Assembly: GCA_013368375.1 (NCBI GenBank)
Contig: JAACJP010000009.1
Location: 1 to 64,000, forward strand
DNA from: Tricholomella constricta
Taxonomy: Eukaryota; Basidiomycota; Agaricomycetes; Agaricales; Lyophyllaceae
Reading direction: 5' to 3'
Length of the DNA: 64,000 bases
The position numbers and the translations under genes are program-made. Shown here in pieces: positions 37,495 through 50,030 of this stretch; within the stretch, counting starts at the first letter, position 1; every line of letters starts with the position of its first letter. Below the pieces are notes generated by a model. That model made no database searches. It was not told where the DNA came from and was given only the letters and a program-made list of their open reading frames with translations.

Positions 37495-40400
37495 ACTTAC
37501 CCGATTGACAGGGAGTATATGAATCATTCCTGCACAGTCGCTGTCGTCGATTGGAGTCACGGCGACATCAGAAAATACCTGAGATCTTGATCACAATAAC
37601 GCTTGTTGCCTGGTTTTTTTGACGAAGAAAACCACCGATGAAACTGAATTGTCGATAAGGGTCAGTGTTGGGGTCCATTGGGATGTATTCCTGCACAGTC
37701 ATATAGAATTCTGCGACGTGCGGTTCTTTGCCTACAACCTCGTAAACGTGTTTGAAGATGTCAACAATGTATCCAGCCGTTGACCTTCCATCATTGATTG
37801 TCGGCTGGAAGAGAATGTTGCTGTCTCTGTATTTTGCTGAAGGCGAGGTCCCGTAAGTGACCCCTGAAATTGAGATCACGTTGACTGAGATCGCTCGTCG
37901 GGGAATTCGAATTTTGCGATGTGGTCCAGCAGACATCGTAACGATTGCATGGACGTGTTGGAGAATTTCGTCGGGAAGGTCAATTGGGAGGCCATTGGTA
38001 TCAAGAGTGTAGTCTGGGGCTGTGGGATCCAGGAGACTTGCGAGATGATACCCGCACCGGTCCTCTCGCTCCGTATCTTTGATTGCTTGTATCATTTCCT
38101 GAATGGTGCCTCGTAAGTCAGCATCCTCTGACAGAAGAGCGCGAAGGTTGGAAGCGCGAACAGCAGCCTTCAGAAGGGTGGACTCGAGCTCTCCTAAATA
38201 TAAGCCAGTATCATGATTGGCGTGTAGCACAGCAGAGAGTAACACAAACTGAGTTTTTTGTTAGTGTTTAGCCGATGAAAGAAATTAATGTATCGCTCGT
38301 AAAACGGGGAACTGTAGGCTTGTACAGGGCCAAATAATGCCATGAAATCATCAAGGTGAAGTGCAGCATGCAGACTAGGTTTCAATGACTCATCCGGATA
38401 TAATTCGATGCAACGGGAGGCGTAACGGAAGATAAATTCATTATAAGCTTTGATTTTCTCAGGCGAAGTGGCTTGAAGGTTGGCAATGTGGACTGCATTG
38501 ACGAGATCTAGAAAATGAATCAGCATCCGCCTCTTGTGACCATTATCCTGTCCCCAAAGGCGAATCAAGGTGATGACGAGATGTATGGTGCAGATGACAT
38601 GATACTGATCTGCACTGAGCTTTTCTCCTTTGTGTTGTGCTCCAATTAGGAGGTGCCGGCCAAATCCAGGAGGGAAGCTGTGTCTTTTTCATATCAGACC
38701 AAATAATTTCCATGATGTCGCATCCAAGGACGACACAATTCGCAGATCTAGCGGGCAAATAGGCCGCCAGCTGATGTAACTTGACTTCATCCTGATCAAT
38801 CTAGGAGATCATGATCAAACGACGTTGTCAATGTTTATTGATGCCATCAATTAGTGAGGAGGTCAAACAAGGGTCTCTTTGGCCTCAAATTGAGATCGAT
38901 ATGAGAGTAATCAATCTCAAGAATGTTGCATAAATAGGCAAATATGGCTCCAGTCTCCTGCTCATAGGCTTTCCGGCGGCCCCCTGCATCATCGGTGTTG
39001 GTTAGATGGATGATGCACATCGCTAAGGTTGGGTTGATCTGTTTGTTCTCTGGAAGAGCGGTTGGACCAACCGTGTTCATCTGAGTGTCAGGTAATGGTG
39101 TTGATTGGTCTGACACAGAATCCAAAGTAGGAGATATCAATAGCGTGTTAGGATTACGTTCTCTCTGCATGTATCTGTCAGGTCGCAGATAAGACGATGT
39201 CATAGGAAGCATTCTTGACCCAATGCACGATGTCATTCGTCAGAACCCACCGCGTTCTGACTACTAAGTTGTGGCCGGCACTCCTTATGTCATTCTCCGG
39301 CAGACAGTAAAAAGAACTCTGCGATTGAAGCCGAGCAGCCGTGCAGCCATACTAGGCTCATTCTGACGAACACTTTGAGGCATTGTCGTAAATCTGCCTT
39401 GTCCTTTGCGCTAGTCACAGTCTGGATAGTTGAGGGAGGAGGTTCTGAAGATCCATCGCCGCTGACTGGCATGTTCGCGACATCAATTCTAAAAAGTCGA
39501 CGCAGGTGATGTTGGAAAAGGCCTAGATCTAAAGCATGCATGGAGTCGATTGTGGCAAACAACACTGGATTCCAGTAAGGGAGGTCCAATAATGGCGTCC
39601 ACCATAAACCATATGCTTCGAAGAGGTAATTCTGATGCGCTTCAGTGAGCTTCCTTCCACTCCTCCGCAACTCGCCGGATATGTTCAACGTCTTTCTTTG
39701 GCCATTCCGTTCGGTCAAGGATGTTGATATCATCGTGATCAAGATCACAGCATGTGCAAAAATAGCGTGTATTCGCAGTACCTGGCAGTCCTAATACTTG
39801 GCGTGCGGCAAGCATGTCGCAGGCCAGAGGGACAAGCATCGCTCGAACGAGTTTCCCGGCGCGGTGATTATGGGTTCGAGTAAAGAAACCCGGCTCCCAA
39901 AATTCAAGCATATCTTTTACTACGAGCTTGAGTGCATGATTCTGTTGGCTGGTCGGAGGTTTACTGGGCCCAGGGATGATCCCGATGAGGAATACATTTT
40001 CAGGCAGGTAGCGTAAATGGGGGGGAAGATTGAGGAGGACAAGCCATATACCGGTTGACGAGGCTTGCTGCTTTGCCGTTTTCATATGAAACGGATTGAA
40101 GCTATCCACAGACAGGCTGAATACGAGCCGTCCTTCGCCAGCTGGGCCAAGAAAAAAAGGGTCTCCCTCCGGGCCAACCAACTCTTGGAACACCTTGGAG
40201 TTCCACACATCATCCACAGGTCCACTCCCTGCAGGAGGAGCATACTGGCAGTCCTCGAGAAGATCTTCTATCCCAGGGCGTGACAGAAGATGCCCAAGCC
40301 ACGACTTTAGATCATGGTGTATATGTCGTCGATATGGCGCAGACCTCTTGCAGCCTTGGCCAATATCACGCTCTTTCCATAGCGAAGCATTGCAAGGCAG

Positions 40401-41190
40401 ACTATCTGGTGTCTCCATATGGAAATCGCAGGGTCTTTGGGATCATGTGGAGTGTCACCTGGGTTATATGGGTGCAGATAAAAGCATTTGGGGCAGCATA
40501 TGAATTCTCGAGTTACTGGATCGAGACAAAAATGAGAACTTAGAGGACGAGGGTCCTTAGGTATCTCTTCTGCGATCTCTGGGGCTATCCCAGCTTGATG
40601 AAGAATGTCTCTATCCCCAGCAAGCCTTGCACGCAGAGCACGACAGGGCGTGAAAAACAAGCTCTCCAAAATTATGGAGGCCAGCGCCGTGGCTTTAGCT
40701 ACGAGATGTTTGGGGCCTCGCTTGTAGTAGTGTATTTCTGTTAAGATATGAGGTTTGGCATTGGGCCAATACCAAGTCAAACTCACCCGTATTCACTGTA
40801 ATTCTACCTGGATACAGGTCAGACCGTTGCTGAGCCCAGCTATGTTCCTTTTCTTGAATCAAACGATCCAGCTGATCTTGTAAAAAACATCGAGAGAGAG
40901 AGTCCCTTTTCTCCGATACTTCCATCTTATCGACGTAGCTCATGAGTTCACAAAGCCTATTTTCGGCATCCAGAAATTTGTGGTTCGCACGAGGCCCAGG
41001 TATCAAGGAATAAGGACCATGGTTTGAACGGAGGATGTCGGCCGGAGAAGGTCGAATAAATTCGCCACTGCTGGCGGGATCATTTCGAAAGATGAGCAGT
41101 CTCGTTGGAGATCTAACTGGAATCTCTGATAGCCACTCCACTTCGCGCTCCATCTGGGACATCCAGTCATCCACCGGATCCGATGCTAGA
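37495..41190 (-). pseudogene. CACTA (EnSpm) Tnp2-type transposase, frameshifted
   Basis: The N-terminal exon reads EVEWLSEIP to DLYPG (41174-40800). After an intron come CCPKCFYLHPYNPG, HDLKSWLGHLLSRPGIEDLL, the Transposase_21 core FSLSVDSFNPFHMKTAKQ with LRYLPENVFLIGIIPGPSKP and YFCTCCDLDHDD, then LLDLPYWNPVLFATIDSMHALDLG, and LIRLWGQDNGHKRRM with LHLDDF near the end. Frames shift near 40420, 39650 and 38640, so no full transposase is encoded. CACTA termini with TSDs were not found on either side. Confidence 0.85.
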
Positions 41191-41776
41191 GCAGCTCGCT
41201 ATGGCAGCTGATATGGAGCAGCTGCTGCAGATGGACTCGAGCTCCTCCACCAGAAAAAAGAGAGTAAAGATCGCTCTTTATCATGGCCTCCTGACTGACT
41301 TCCTGACGTGCCCGCTATTGGACTGGTGCGATGGGTTCCAAATAATGAAGAACATGATCTCTCTCCTGGTGAGGTTGCCCACTCTCAAGCCGCGAGAAGT
41401 TTGTCATCCTTGAGGTGATTAACCTTGGTTCCTTGATTATGAATCACCCCAGGGCCTTCATATTGCCCAGGGTCTAGAAGATAGGAGATCAGTTTATTCA
41501 TAAAGTCAGTTCTCGACTCACAGTGGATTGCGAGCCACGTTACGTTCCAATTCCAGGTCCAGCAGCAAGCTTGAGACAGTCAAAGTGCAAGCTCGGCGAG
41601 TAGCAATGTGTCTTGTTACTTCTGTAGGGTAGCTCAGGTGTACCGATTATCGACCACGTGCCCGACAATTACAGCGATCGTGATCAATGTGGCTGTACAT
41701 TTTATAAATAACTGCCGCGCATGGATGATCATGCGGTAATGCTGAGGTGACCCATATTAAGAAAGGTGTCGACACA
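41191..41776. other. CACTA 5' region, nothing further recognised
   Basis: The minus strand should hold the start of the transposase gene, but no Met-initiated exon with family features was found. The plus frame at 41183-41413 is an antisense shadow. Confidence 0.4.
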
Positions 41777-42340
41777 TTACTTTATTAGGAAAGGCGTCGG
41801 CGCATTGCTGGATTTGGCCATGGGTGTCCTATTAGACGTAGTGGACTGATCATAATTAATGAGCATGCTGCTTATAGGCTGACAGGAGTTAGTATTATAA
41901 TTACATTGGTCAATTGGAATAGATTTAAATCTACCAGAGCTTGCAATTGCAGCGTAGGGCAGGCCGGCGAGCACGGGCGATGGTGTCTTACCGCGAAGCA
42001 GCGCGCCGACTGGGCGGCTTTTGTGAAGCATCTCGTAGCATGGGGTAAATCTGAGGAGACGCTTCAGGACATCAGGGCTCGATAGGATGTAGAAATTTGA
42101 CTCAGCTTTTTTGTTTGAGATTCTGGCTGACGGTTTCCATCGTGATAGCGAGACAATGAGGGCAGGAGGGCATCTCTGACTGGCGAATGTGGAAGAGGTG
42201 CTGGTTGATGTAACCGGCACGCAGCGGGGCAACCGTGGCATGGGACGCCAGTGGCATAATTGAGTAGAAACCTGTCGATAGCATTGATAATCGGGATCTG
42301 GAAGTGGGGAGGCTTCTCAACTCTTCTTCCATTTTCCGTG
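41777..42340 (-). pseudogene. LINE-type element 3' relic (post-RT region)
   Basis: LRAGYINQHLFHIRQSEMPSC followed by PHC (about 42235-42160) matches the RTGHxPLNxHLHRI...C..C zinc-like region after the RNase H of fungal non-LTR elements. In a second frame FYILSSPDVLKRLLRF fits the element's end. At least one frameshift (about 42105). No reverse transcriptase core remains. Confidence 0.5.
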
Positions 42341-42967
42341 GAAGGCGGTGAGGTGTTCCTGTCGGAGGGCGGGATGCTGGCTGGGAGAGGCTTCTGTCTG
42401 AGGGGGACCGGAAGGATATTGGTGAGACTGGTGGCGCCTTGTGCTGCTGCGTTAGGTGCTTGTGAGTAAATCTGGACTCTGTAGCGGTCAGTCCAGAATT
42501 ACTCAGTGTTTCGCAACGCGGCGTTCTTCTCCGCGAGCTAATCGTTCCTGCTTAATATGAAGCTTCTCGACGGCGGTGTGGACGTAATCGACGTTGGTCA
42601 GCGGGGCTTTTAATTGCAGCTTGGCTGTCGCTTTCGATGGCCGTGATGTAGTCAGGGCTGCGGGAGAGATTGTTGATGGTCCAAGTTCAGTCAGAATAAA
42701 GCTAATCTTGACAAGGGCAGAACAGCACCAGGAAAAAAATTCCATCGCACCATGTTGCACCTGATCAAGCTGGACACCCAAGCGCCTATAGACGCCTCCA
42801 GTGTCCCTTCGAAATTGAGACAACTGCTTGGCTGTATAGTCTTATGTCTTCAATTCATATATTTTCTACCTAATGACTACTCATAGCTACATACTGAGAG
42901 GATGGTGGTGGGGCAGCAAGTTGGAAAGATTGTTTGGATTTGTGGTGCCACAATATGAGGGGCAGCA
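42341..42967. other. No gene supported
   Basis: A minus frame at 42503-42823 (106 codons) has ordinary composition but no recognisable motif. It may belong to the LINE relic. Confidence 0.35.
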
Positions 42968-43040
42968 GAAGTTTAGGGCAGGCCAGATCTATAATTAGTT
43001 TGGCCGGCCCTCAACAGATTCTGGCCGGCCCTAAACTTCC
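42968..43040. repeat. 19-bp inverted repeat upstream of Spt5-like gene 1
   Basis: gaagtttagggcaggccag (about 42968) and ctggccggccctaaacttc (about 43022) are complementary except for one position, with a third ggccggccct word between them. It could be a hairpin, a decayed MITE end, or a promoter element for the gene starting at 43154. Confidence 0.6.
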
Positions 43041-43153
43041 CTGGGATGTTATATACTGTGGCAAGGGAACACTGTCAGTTTTATTTCCCCCCTTCCTTAC
43101 CGTCCCGCTCTAGATATTCGAAGTTTAATTATTAGATATAAGTCAAATAGAAA

Positions 43154-43972
43154 ATGAATGCCAGTACTAGTAGTGAACATCATGAAGATATAATGAGTAG
43201 TCAAGATAGAGACACTAATGTAGAGGTATACAACTCATATGGTTATGGATTGCGCATGCTGATCATGACAGTACAAGCACCTGATATAATAGACTTCTGC
43301 CGCGATTGCGCGTCGTAATAATCGGAAGCGCTTTCACACAATGCGAGAGGTCAGTAAATATAATGAATTATAAGTATCTCAAGTATGGTTTTTACTGATA
43401 TCATGTACTTCAGAGTGATAGTGCTGCTCATGAAGACGTTCGACAGTTCCTGAGTTTAGAGGCCGAGGTCGATGACGATGAGAGCGAAGATGAACACGAG
43501 GAAGAGGACAACGGTATGTTTTTTGCAACTGGTCCGCAAATTATAATTAATTATCTACTAGACGACTTCATACTGGACGAGCCTCTCATTGCAGATCGGA
43601 GGCGCTCGCACCAGCGCCTCCTCCATGAAACCGCTCGTGTTCATGGTGACGCCGAATGGGATGCCTTACTGGAGCGGGCCCCCCATCGCGCAGGAGCATC
43701 TACTGGCAACTCGGATGATCATGACACTCCTCAGATCAAAATACCATTGGATCCCTTGGTTGGAGAAGCCCGTTTGTGGAAGGTCAAAGTAAAGGTTAGT
43801 GGATAAACAATCATGTTTTGCAATGTACTGATCATTATCATGTCATATTTAAACTAGCCTGGCCGAGAGGAAACTCTAGCCTTCCTATTGATGGAGAAAA
43901 TTGTTCGCAGTGGATCACTCAGCTCAACAGTCAAATCCATCATCGGGAGAGTCTCTCAACCTGGATGGATTG
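43154..43972 (+). pseudogene. Spt5-like gene 1, N-terminal part, cut by a SINE
   Basis: Five exons with good GT-AG introns read from MNASTSSEHHED: FLSLEAEVDDDESEDEHEEE (acidic N-terminus), DDFILDEPLIADRRRSHQRL, EWDALLERAP, ARLWKVKVK, then after an intron PGREETLAFLLMEKIVRSG and IIGRVSQPGWIV, the first half of an NGN-like domain. At 43973 the frame enters the poly-T of a SINE and the KOW part is absent. Spt5 is a transcription elongation factor; mushrooms carry extra truncated Spt5-like genes, and this is one. The exons up to the break show no damage, so the break may be young. Confidence 0.75.
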
Positions 43973-44285
43973 TTTTTTTTTTTCGAAATCCATATTTATA
44001 CCCCGGCGCCCGGTCGCAGTCCGGCTGGTGTGTAGTACATGATATATCTACAGTGACAGTAATGGTGTTGCATGTAACATGTGCATCTCGATATGCAGGC
44101 CGCTCGGAAGAGTCCCGCGTGGAGGCAGAATCTGCCAAATAGCGAGGGTGTGCTTGCTGAGAGGTTCCAAGTCGCAGAAGGACCCCTCCGCCTTGGCGGT
44201 GGGGCTAGCTTAGCCCTCCCGAGGGAAGGCACCACAGGAATGACCCAGAGGCCCCCTTCTGACGGTTAGGTACCAATCAGTCGAG
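43973..44285 (-). mobile_element. SINE copy 1
   Basis: About 310 bp, nearly identical to the copies at 51261-51582 and 62893-63185. Its A-tail is the T run at 43973-43983. In element orientation it starts near ctcgactgattggtacc and ends tataaatatggatttc plus A run. No clear target-site duplication. Confidence 0.85.
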
Positions 44286-44399
44286 CGGTGAGTGATTTCA
44301 TCCATGCATGGCGAGGCTCACTTCACGGCAGGCAGATGTCTGGGTGTATGATGAGGCAGTGCTGTAGCCTGAGGTCTGCAAGGCGCATTAGTGGTGATT

Positions 44400-44860
44400 T
44401 CGTTGGTGGTCAGGGCGGTGAAGCTCCCTGAGCCTCGGTTGAGAGAGCCCGTCCTGGTGAAGAAGGAGGCGGCGCTTCATGCCGGTGCCCATACAACGCG
44501 TCAGTGAGTGATCCGTCAACATGAGGTGGTGAGGCTGACTGGGTCGCGGCTAACGGGGCCCGTGATGGTGTAGAAAGCGGCACCGCTTCATGATCAGGCT
44601 GGGGTATATACAACATGTCAGTAATAAGTGATCCGTCAATGAGGCAATGAGGCTCACTGGGTCGCGGCTGACGGGGCCCGTGCTGGTGTGGAAAGCGGCA
44701 CCGCTTCAGCCTGGGGCCTATACAACGCGTCAGTAAGTGATCCGTCAAATTCAGTCAGCACATAGAACTTACTGGGCCACAGCGGGCAGGGTACGGGGAG
44801 GCGTGCTTGATGGCCGCTGACTTGCGATTGGCTCTGCTGCCCTATGCCCCGCATCAGATG
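44400..44860. repeat. Minisatellite, unit about 110 bp
   Basis: At least three diverged units share gatccgtcaa (44508, 44631, 44739), actgggtcgcgg and gcaccgcttca words. Open frames across it only reflect repetition. Confidence 0.75.
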
Positions 44861-47420
44861 TGCTATGATTAAACGATCGAGTGGTTAGTGAGCAGCGTGA
44901 CTTCGACGTGAAAGAGCGACACAGACTGTGTATCATTCTCTTCAATTGATAGGTCTTCGATGTTCTCTGCAAGCAGGCAGACACTGAGGGAGTTTTTACT
45001 TGATACACAGCAATGTGATCAATCAATATCCTAGAAGACATCAATATAGTACCCACCTTGGATGTTTTTGTCACAATTCAGATCTCGATACCAAGCTCGG
45101 TGAATTTGCCAAACATGTCTCTGCTTCTGGAGGGTCCGTCTTTGAATTTGGAGTCCTTTGCTTTTTAGATCTTGTCCTAGATCATATATATTTTGAACAA
45201 CTTTGGTCATCGTGTACAACAAAGGGGACATACCTTGGTAACCAGCCAGGCATATTATTATGGGGTGTTTGCAGCTCATCCTCATCTACCGTAGATTTGG
45301 AGATGGTAGATGTGTACCCTGAGGAGTCAATGATCTTCAGTCTGTCATTGATGAACTGATTTAAAAGTGAATTATGATGATAGTCAGTTCACCAAATGAT
45401 CAACGAGTCGTAACGGCGGTACTTACATCAAGACCGGCAATCGGAATGTACGTTTGCGCCGCGCTTAACTTGAGGATGCGCTGGGGGGGGGAACATTTTG
45501 ATGTGTAGAGGTACTGCAGGGAAGTTGCGATCATATCTTGCAAACATTTATCAAATCACAAACTACATGTCCCGCCTAAAGGTCGGCCGACACAAGATAT
45601 TGATCATGTTTATTGATGGAGAAATCATAACGAAAGTATGCATACAGTAGACTACATGATCAGATAACAAAGTCATTTACATCTTGGCATATCATGATTC
45701 CAAGTTCTATTTATAGAACTTGGTCTTTCTACTCCAAGAGCGCAGTGTGAGAAAATGTTGGATCAATTTTGATGATCAGTGATGATGTTTGGTTCTGAAT
45801 CCTGATGCTATCGTTGATTAGTCAGGCATGCATGGTGACTACGTTACATAAGTGGGTGCATCTGATCACGTTTTCGTACGAGCAATCGGACAAGCATGTG
45901 ACTATTGTATGGTCATGTGATCACATTATCGTCCGGACTCCGGACGCGCTGAATTTGCGCTGAATCATCTTCCGCGCACTTGTCAAAGACAATCCTAATC
46001 GTGGAGGTGGTTAGAATTTGAGACACAGTCGATGCCGGTTTTCCAGGCAAATCAAGAATCACTGTTCATTGTCAATTTCAGTAATTATGTCTATGTAAAT
46101 GTAAGTATGTGAAGCTGCCATCCTTCTCCTATTTAGGCTTGTCTGTTAATGCTGTGTAAAGGCAGCTGTGTCGCCTTCACGCTTATTATTATTTATTTAT
46201 TTTTGTATCATATTATCGTGTTCAAGGCGCATTGCGCCTATGGTCCACGGTACATGTGATTTGTAATTACATGGGGGCGCACTTATGATGTCGTTTGGTT
46301 GAATGGACGTCTTTGGTAAATGAAGGCATAACGAAACCAAACATTGCATTTTTTTATCCCCACCCTACCTGCCTCTGCCCACCACACACTAGTTCACATG
46401 GAGGGTAAGTCCCACTCACTGATCATGGTCTCCAGACTGTAACATCTGATGATAATTAGACATAACCATGTTACCACCTGACACCCCAGTTCCTTCTTTG
46501 GATACACCTGGCCGTGGTGAGTACCTGCATGTTTGCTGCCTGGTGCTGCTACTCATACCTACAGCTATAGACAACAGAAACTCAATCACTGCAATGGACG
46601 TCAACCTCGTCCCTCAGGCGCCAAGGCCGACTGCCGTTGCGGCCCCACAATCCCCTGGTGCGCCCATTGCATTTTATTTTTCCCTTCTTCTTCGAATTTT
46701 TCTCATAAGCAATTCAAACATCATGGACGTGGACCCAACGCCGTCCGTAGTTGTCAGCGCTCTCACGCCGCTCGTCGTCGCCAGCGCTCCCACGCCACTC
46801 GTCATCATCAACGCTCCCGCACCGCCGCTCACGCTCGACGATGACATTGTTATGGATGAGCTCCCCGTTTAGCGTAGGATCGACCAATGAATATGGCAAA
46901 AGCTGATTTTCGAATGTACGTGCGACCTTTTAAAACCACATATCATCTGACTTTGGTCTCTATAGCTAAATTTTTGGTTTTCTTGGCTCGTCACTTACGC
47001 CATCTTGCTGCGTATCGTATCGCCTCACGTAGGCTGTTCTCCTCTCAACATGTAGCATAATGTACTTTTTATATTGTATATATAGATTATCTTGTTGCAT
47101 CGTGTGGCGGTTACCGCATGACGTTACTGTTCACCTGATCATTGCAAGGAAATTGTTGATCGTAGGTCGTAATCTAATATCGCAAATAAAATAATCGCAG
47201 ATGTATTATAAGAAACTAATGTTGACAGCATATATCTCACGGATACCTTACAGAACTTGGTCCTGCCGTTCAACGGCCACACCTTACCTAGTCACATGTA
47301 CATACATGTACAGATCCATTAAATAAATAGAAGCTAACAATCGCCCCAGTTAGTTCTTGCAGTTGACCTTTGGTCAATCATTGTAGCGGAAACTACGGCA
47401 TCTATATGTACAGTTGATCA
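44861..47420. other. 2.5 kb without a supported gene
   Basis: A/T-rich with many gatcat words. A plus frame at 46468-46872 encodes a low-complexity Pro/Val/Ala peptide with an internal repeat (about 46750-46820) and is not convincing. A TTATT/TTTA run lies at 46183-46210. Confidence 0.45.
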
Positions 47421-47487
47421 TCATGTACTACACACCAGCCGGACTGCGACGTATAAATATGGATTTCAAAAAGAAAGAAAAAAAAAA
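47421..47487 (+). mobile_element. SINE copy 4, 5'-truncated
   Basis: Only the last about 45 bp plus A-rich tail of the SINE. It is flanked by the 9-bp direct repeat agttgatca (47412-47420 and 47488-47496). A 5'-truncated copy with a target duplication and A tail is the hallmark of LINE-driven insertion. Confidence 0.85.
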
Positions 47488-47653
47488 AGTTGATCAGTCA
47501 TCGAGCAGCAGTAAAAAACTAGAGGCTTACCGAAATATACATATATTTTTGGAGGGGTGTGCCCGTTCCGTACGCGAGTTCCAGGCGGGAAGTAAATCTG
47601 CGCAAATATATCAGGACTGTTATCAATTGAAAGCGGAGAAGAAAAAATAGGAC

Positions 47654-48010
47654 TTACACACGGACCGCCTTGTCAATAACAGCCTTCCTTACCCGCAGCT
47701 GTGTAACGTGTTGGCCTCTCACGAAGACCGCTACTTCACCTTGAAAGAGCTCCGGCTTGAAGGACTGGAGACTCCGATTCACCTGGGACATCTCGCTCCG
47801 ATAGCCGTAGATTAACAGCGTAGTATTCTCCACGTCGATTTTGGAACAATAGATTGTTGGACGGTCTTCGCGGGGGACGTTGAAGACCGCTGCGACATCG
47901 ATTATCGGGTGCTGGATACGGGAATGCGTGTCAGACGTGCTTGTATCTCCATCCAGAAAAAAGATACCCGTACGCAGGGCGCACTTCCATGTTGGGAAAC
48001 TGTGTGTAAC
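47654..48010 (-). CDS. Unrecognised coding-like exon
   Basis: A 118-codon stop-free stretch without an initiating Met reads FPTWKCALRTGIFFLDGDT, then IQHPIIDVAAVFNVPREDR, LLIYGYRSEMSQVNRSL and LFQGEVAVFVRGQHV. Balanced composition and alternating hydrophobic strands look like real protein. A donor-like gtaagt follows at its 3' end, and IYFPPGTRVRNG could be the next exon (about 47595). I do not know the family. Confidence 0.5.
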   Translation of the reverse strand, partial: VTHSFPTWKCALRTGIFFLDGDTSTSDTHSRIQHPIIDVAAVFNVPREDRPTIYCSKIDVENTTLLIYGYRSEMSQVNRSLQSFKPELFQGEVAVFVRGQHVTQLRVRKAVIDKAVRV

Positions 48011-48504
48011 TCAGAGTTTATCGATGAATTGTTTGCAAAATATGAACGTACATTGCGGGGAGCAACTGCGAGGACAGATTGCAGCAGATCTAGATCTGGA
48101 AGACTATGAAAATTTTAGACCATAATTAGTGTTCGAGTGCATGCGCCACTCACCCGTACCTTACGTGCAGGCGCCATGTTTTGCTGGTCGATTGTTATAA
48201 TCCTGTGTTCGCGATCCTGTGTATATACCCTCCGGATCCTGTGGTTCATGATCATGGGTATTTAATTCGAAAAGAGATAAAAAATATATGGCATTGATCA
48301 ATCACGAACGACATTGAGATTGACCATGACGTGATCTTCCAAGAGATCTAGAATTGAAGTGGAAATCCATGAACGCATGCGATCCCCACGTATCGTCATC
48401 TCAGATCTGAATTTACCGCCTTTGTTCAAGATATTGCATATAATTATAATGAAATGAACATGTGTACATGTGCTGACCACATTTGGGATACATCTAGTAA
48501 GTCA

Positions 48505-48735
48505 TCAATTGCGATTTGTATGCGAAGATTGAAGAACTGAGACTATACATACCAGCATAACTCCATCGCGATCCCCCGTAGCGAGATACTCTCCATCAGT
48601 GGAGAAGCGCATGACATTGATCTCGCGGTCATCGCTGTTCGTCAGCCATGTTGTATCGGAAGATAGTGTGATCGTAGACATGTAGGTTATATAAGAGCTG
48701 AGGTTTGCAAGAGAATGTTCTTCCGTTACAGTCAT
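48505..48735 (-). pseudogene. WD40-repeat fragment (minus)
   Basis: DREINVMRFSTDGEYLATGD with RDG is a typical WD40 blade beginning, preceded by LTNSD. A donor-like gtatgt follows. It is an isolated piece, oriented opposite to the second WD40 fragment nearby. Confidence 0.5.
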
Positions 48736-49089
48736 GGCTTCCAGGTTTTATCATCATCCATACTTGCCATAATTATCCGCCATAATTACCTTGGCCATTA
48801 TAATACTGAAACATCAACTATAGTGTCAAACCAGGGCCGGGAACGCCTCACGATTGCAAGTGATCATCACACCATGTCTTACGGATCCGAATTTGGAAGA
48901 GGAGGAGGATCGATACGTATACGCGTATATACGCATGCGCACTCTTTCAGATAAGATGAGTACCCCCATTTCGGCGCTTATAACAACTGTGTTTCAAAGT
49001 CATGTTAAACATGTTTTTAGAACCAGCTTGTCGTATATACTGAGATCTCTTAGCGCTACGCGAATGTGCATGTTCACTGCAAGTAATAG

Positions 49090-49560
49090 TATGTGTGCCT
49101 GGCTGCTGCATGTATGAGAGCCAATCCTGGAGGATTGTAAGTAATTACCGCGCCTCAACCGCCATTCGAGCCTTGGCATGGTATCCCGTAGCGGTAAACT
49201 GTCTGGTGGTGGGGCGCGATAACGGAGACATTAGCATGCTAGACATCGAAGCGGCCGAAGACGACCTCATGTCGTTCTCGAACCTGATTCACTGCGTGGA
49301 GTACAATCAGTCTGGGAACCAACTTGCAGTTGCGTATGGAACAGAGGTTTACCTGATCAACGGTGAGTCAAATAACGCTTGACTATGCCTTTAAAAAATT
49401 GACGAGATACCTTGATTAGACTTGCATGCTGAGACACCAGGCGTACACCTTGATTTGACACCATACGCAGTGTCACCTGCTAATCCAGCCATCCCCCGAA
49501 GCCTCCACTACATCAGCGATGATTGACTGGTTGTGTGCTTCATGGATGGTTATATTGTGT
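49090..49560 (+). pseudogene. WD40-repeat fragment (plus)
   Basis: AIRALAWYPVAVNCLVVGRD and NGDISMLDIE form one blade, IHCVEYNQSGNQLAVAYGTE the next. After an intron-like gap, PRSLHYISDD then TGA then LVVCFMDGYIV continues the same pattern with a stop inside. It is probably the downstream part of the same gene as the minus fragment at 48505-48735, separated and inverted by rearrangement. Confidence 0.5.
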
Positions 49561-49637
49561 GAGTGGATGGCTTCCCATTTTTACAGAGTACATACCGAAA
49601 CATCGATTGATTCCAGACTATACCATACAATGCCGCC

Positions 49638-50030
49638 CTATGAGAAGATACGGGACATCAGTCTGTCTGGAGTTCGGTGCAGCTGGGGGCTTCGCGCCAG
49701 CGCGCTGCAGAGGAAGTCGACGGACCCGCTCCCCTGGATGGTGCAGGGAATGGGGGGTAGTGGGTTCCCTGGGTAGGGAACGTGAAGAATACATGCATCG
49801 CGCACTGCACACAGTGCCCCGATGGTGCGGGGGTCGTTGCCAGCATCTTTGGCAAGGAGATTGATCAGGCCCAGATCAGCAGCGCCCTCAAAGGGCTCTG
49901 TGATGCGATGGGCCAGTGCGACGCACATTTCTGCGGTAAGGGGCGATGTAGAGCGCTCCCGGTGGTGGAGCCACTCCTTGATCGATAGGAGTGGGGTCTG
50001 GCAACGCTGCGGGAAAATGTGTGATAGCAA
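49638..50030 (-). CDS. Hypothetical 130-residue ORF
   Basis: The frame reads LLSIKEWLHHRERS, ALAHRITEPFEGAADLGLIN and LLAKDAGNDPRTIGALCAVR. Composition is protein-like, but no family is recognised and no splice structure could be fixed. It may be a gene relic in the transposon-rich region. Confidence 0.3.
   Translation of the reverse strand: MLSHIFPQRCQTPLLSIKEWLHHRERSTSPLTAEMCVALAHRITEPFEGAADLGLINLLAKDAGNDPRTIGALCAVRDACILHVPYPGNPLPPIPCTIQGSGSVDFLCSALARSPQLHRTPDRLMSRIFS

Noticed and set aside
43996..44235. Recurrent 60-110-codon frames in the SINE copies (also at 51384, 62604 and 62926)
   Set aside because: They recur only because the SINE is repeated; they are open on both strands in different copies without a conserved start or end.
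44410..44854. Pro/Arg-rich minus frames with internal repeats
   Set aside because: Explained by the minisatellite; no start context or family.
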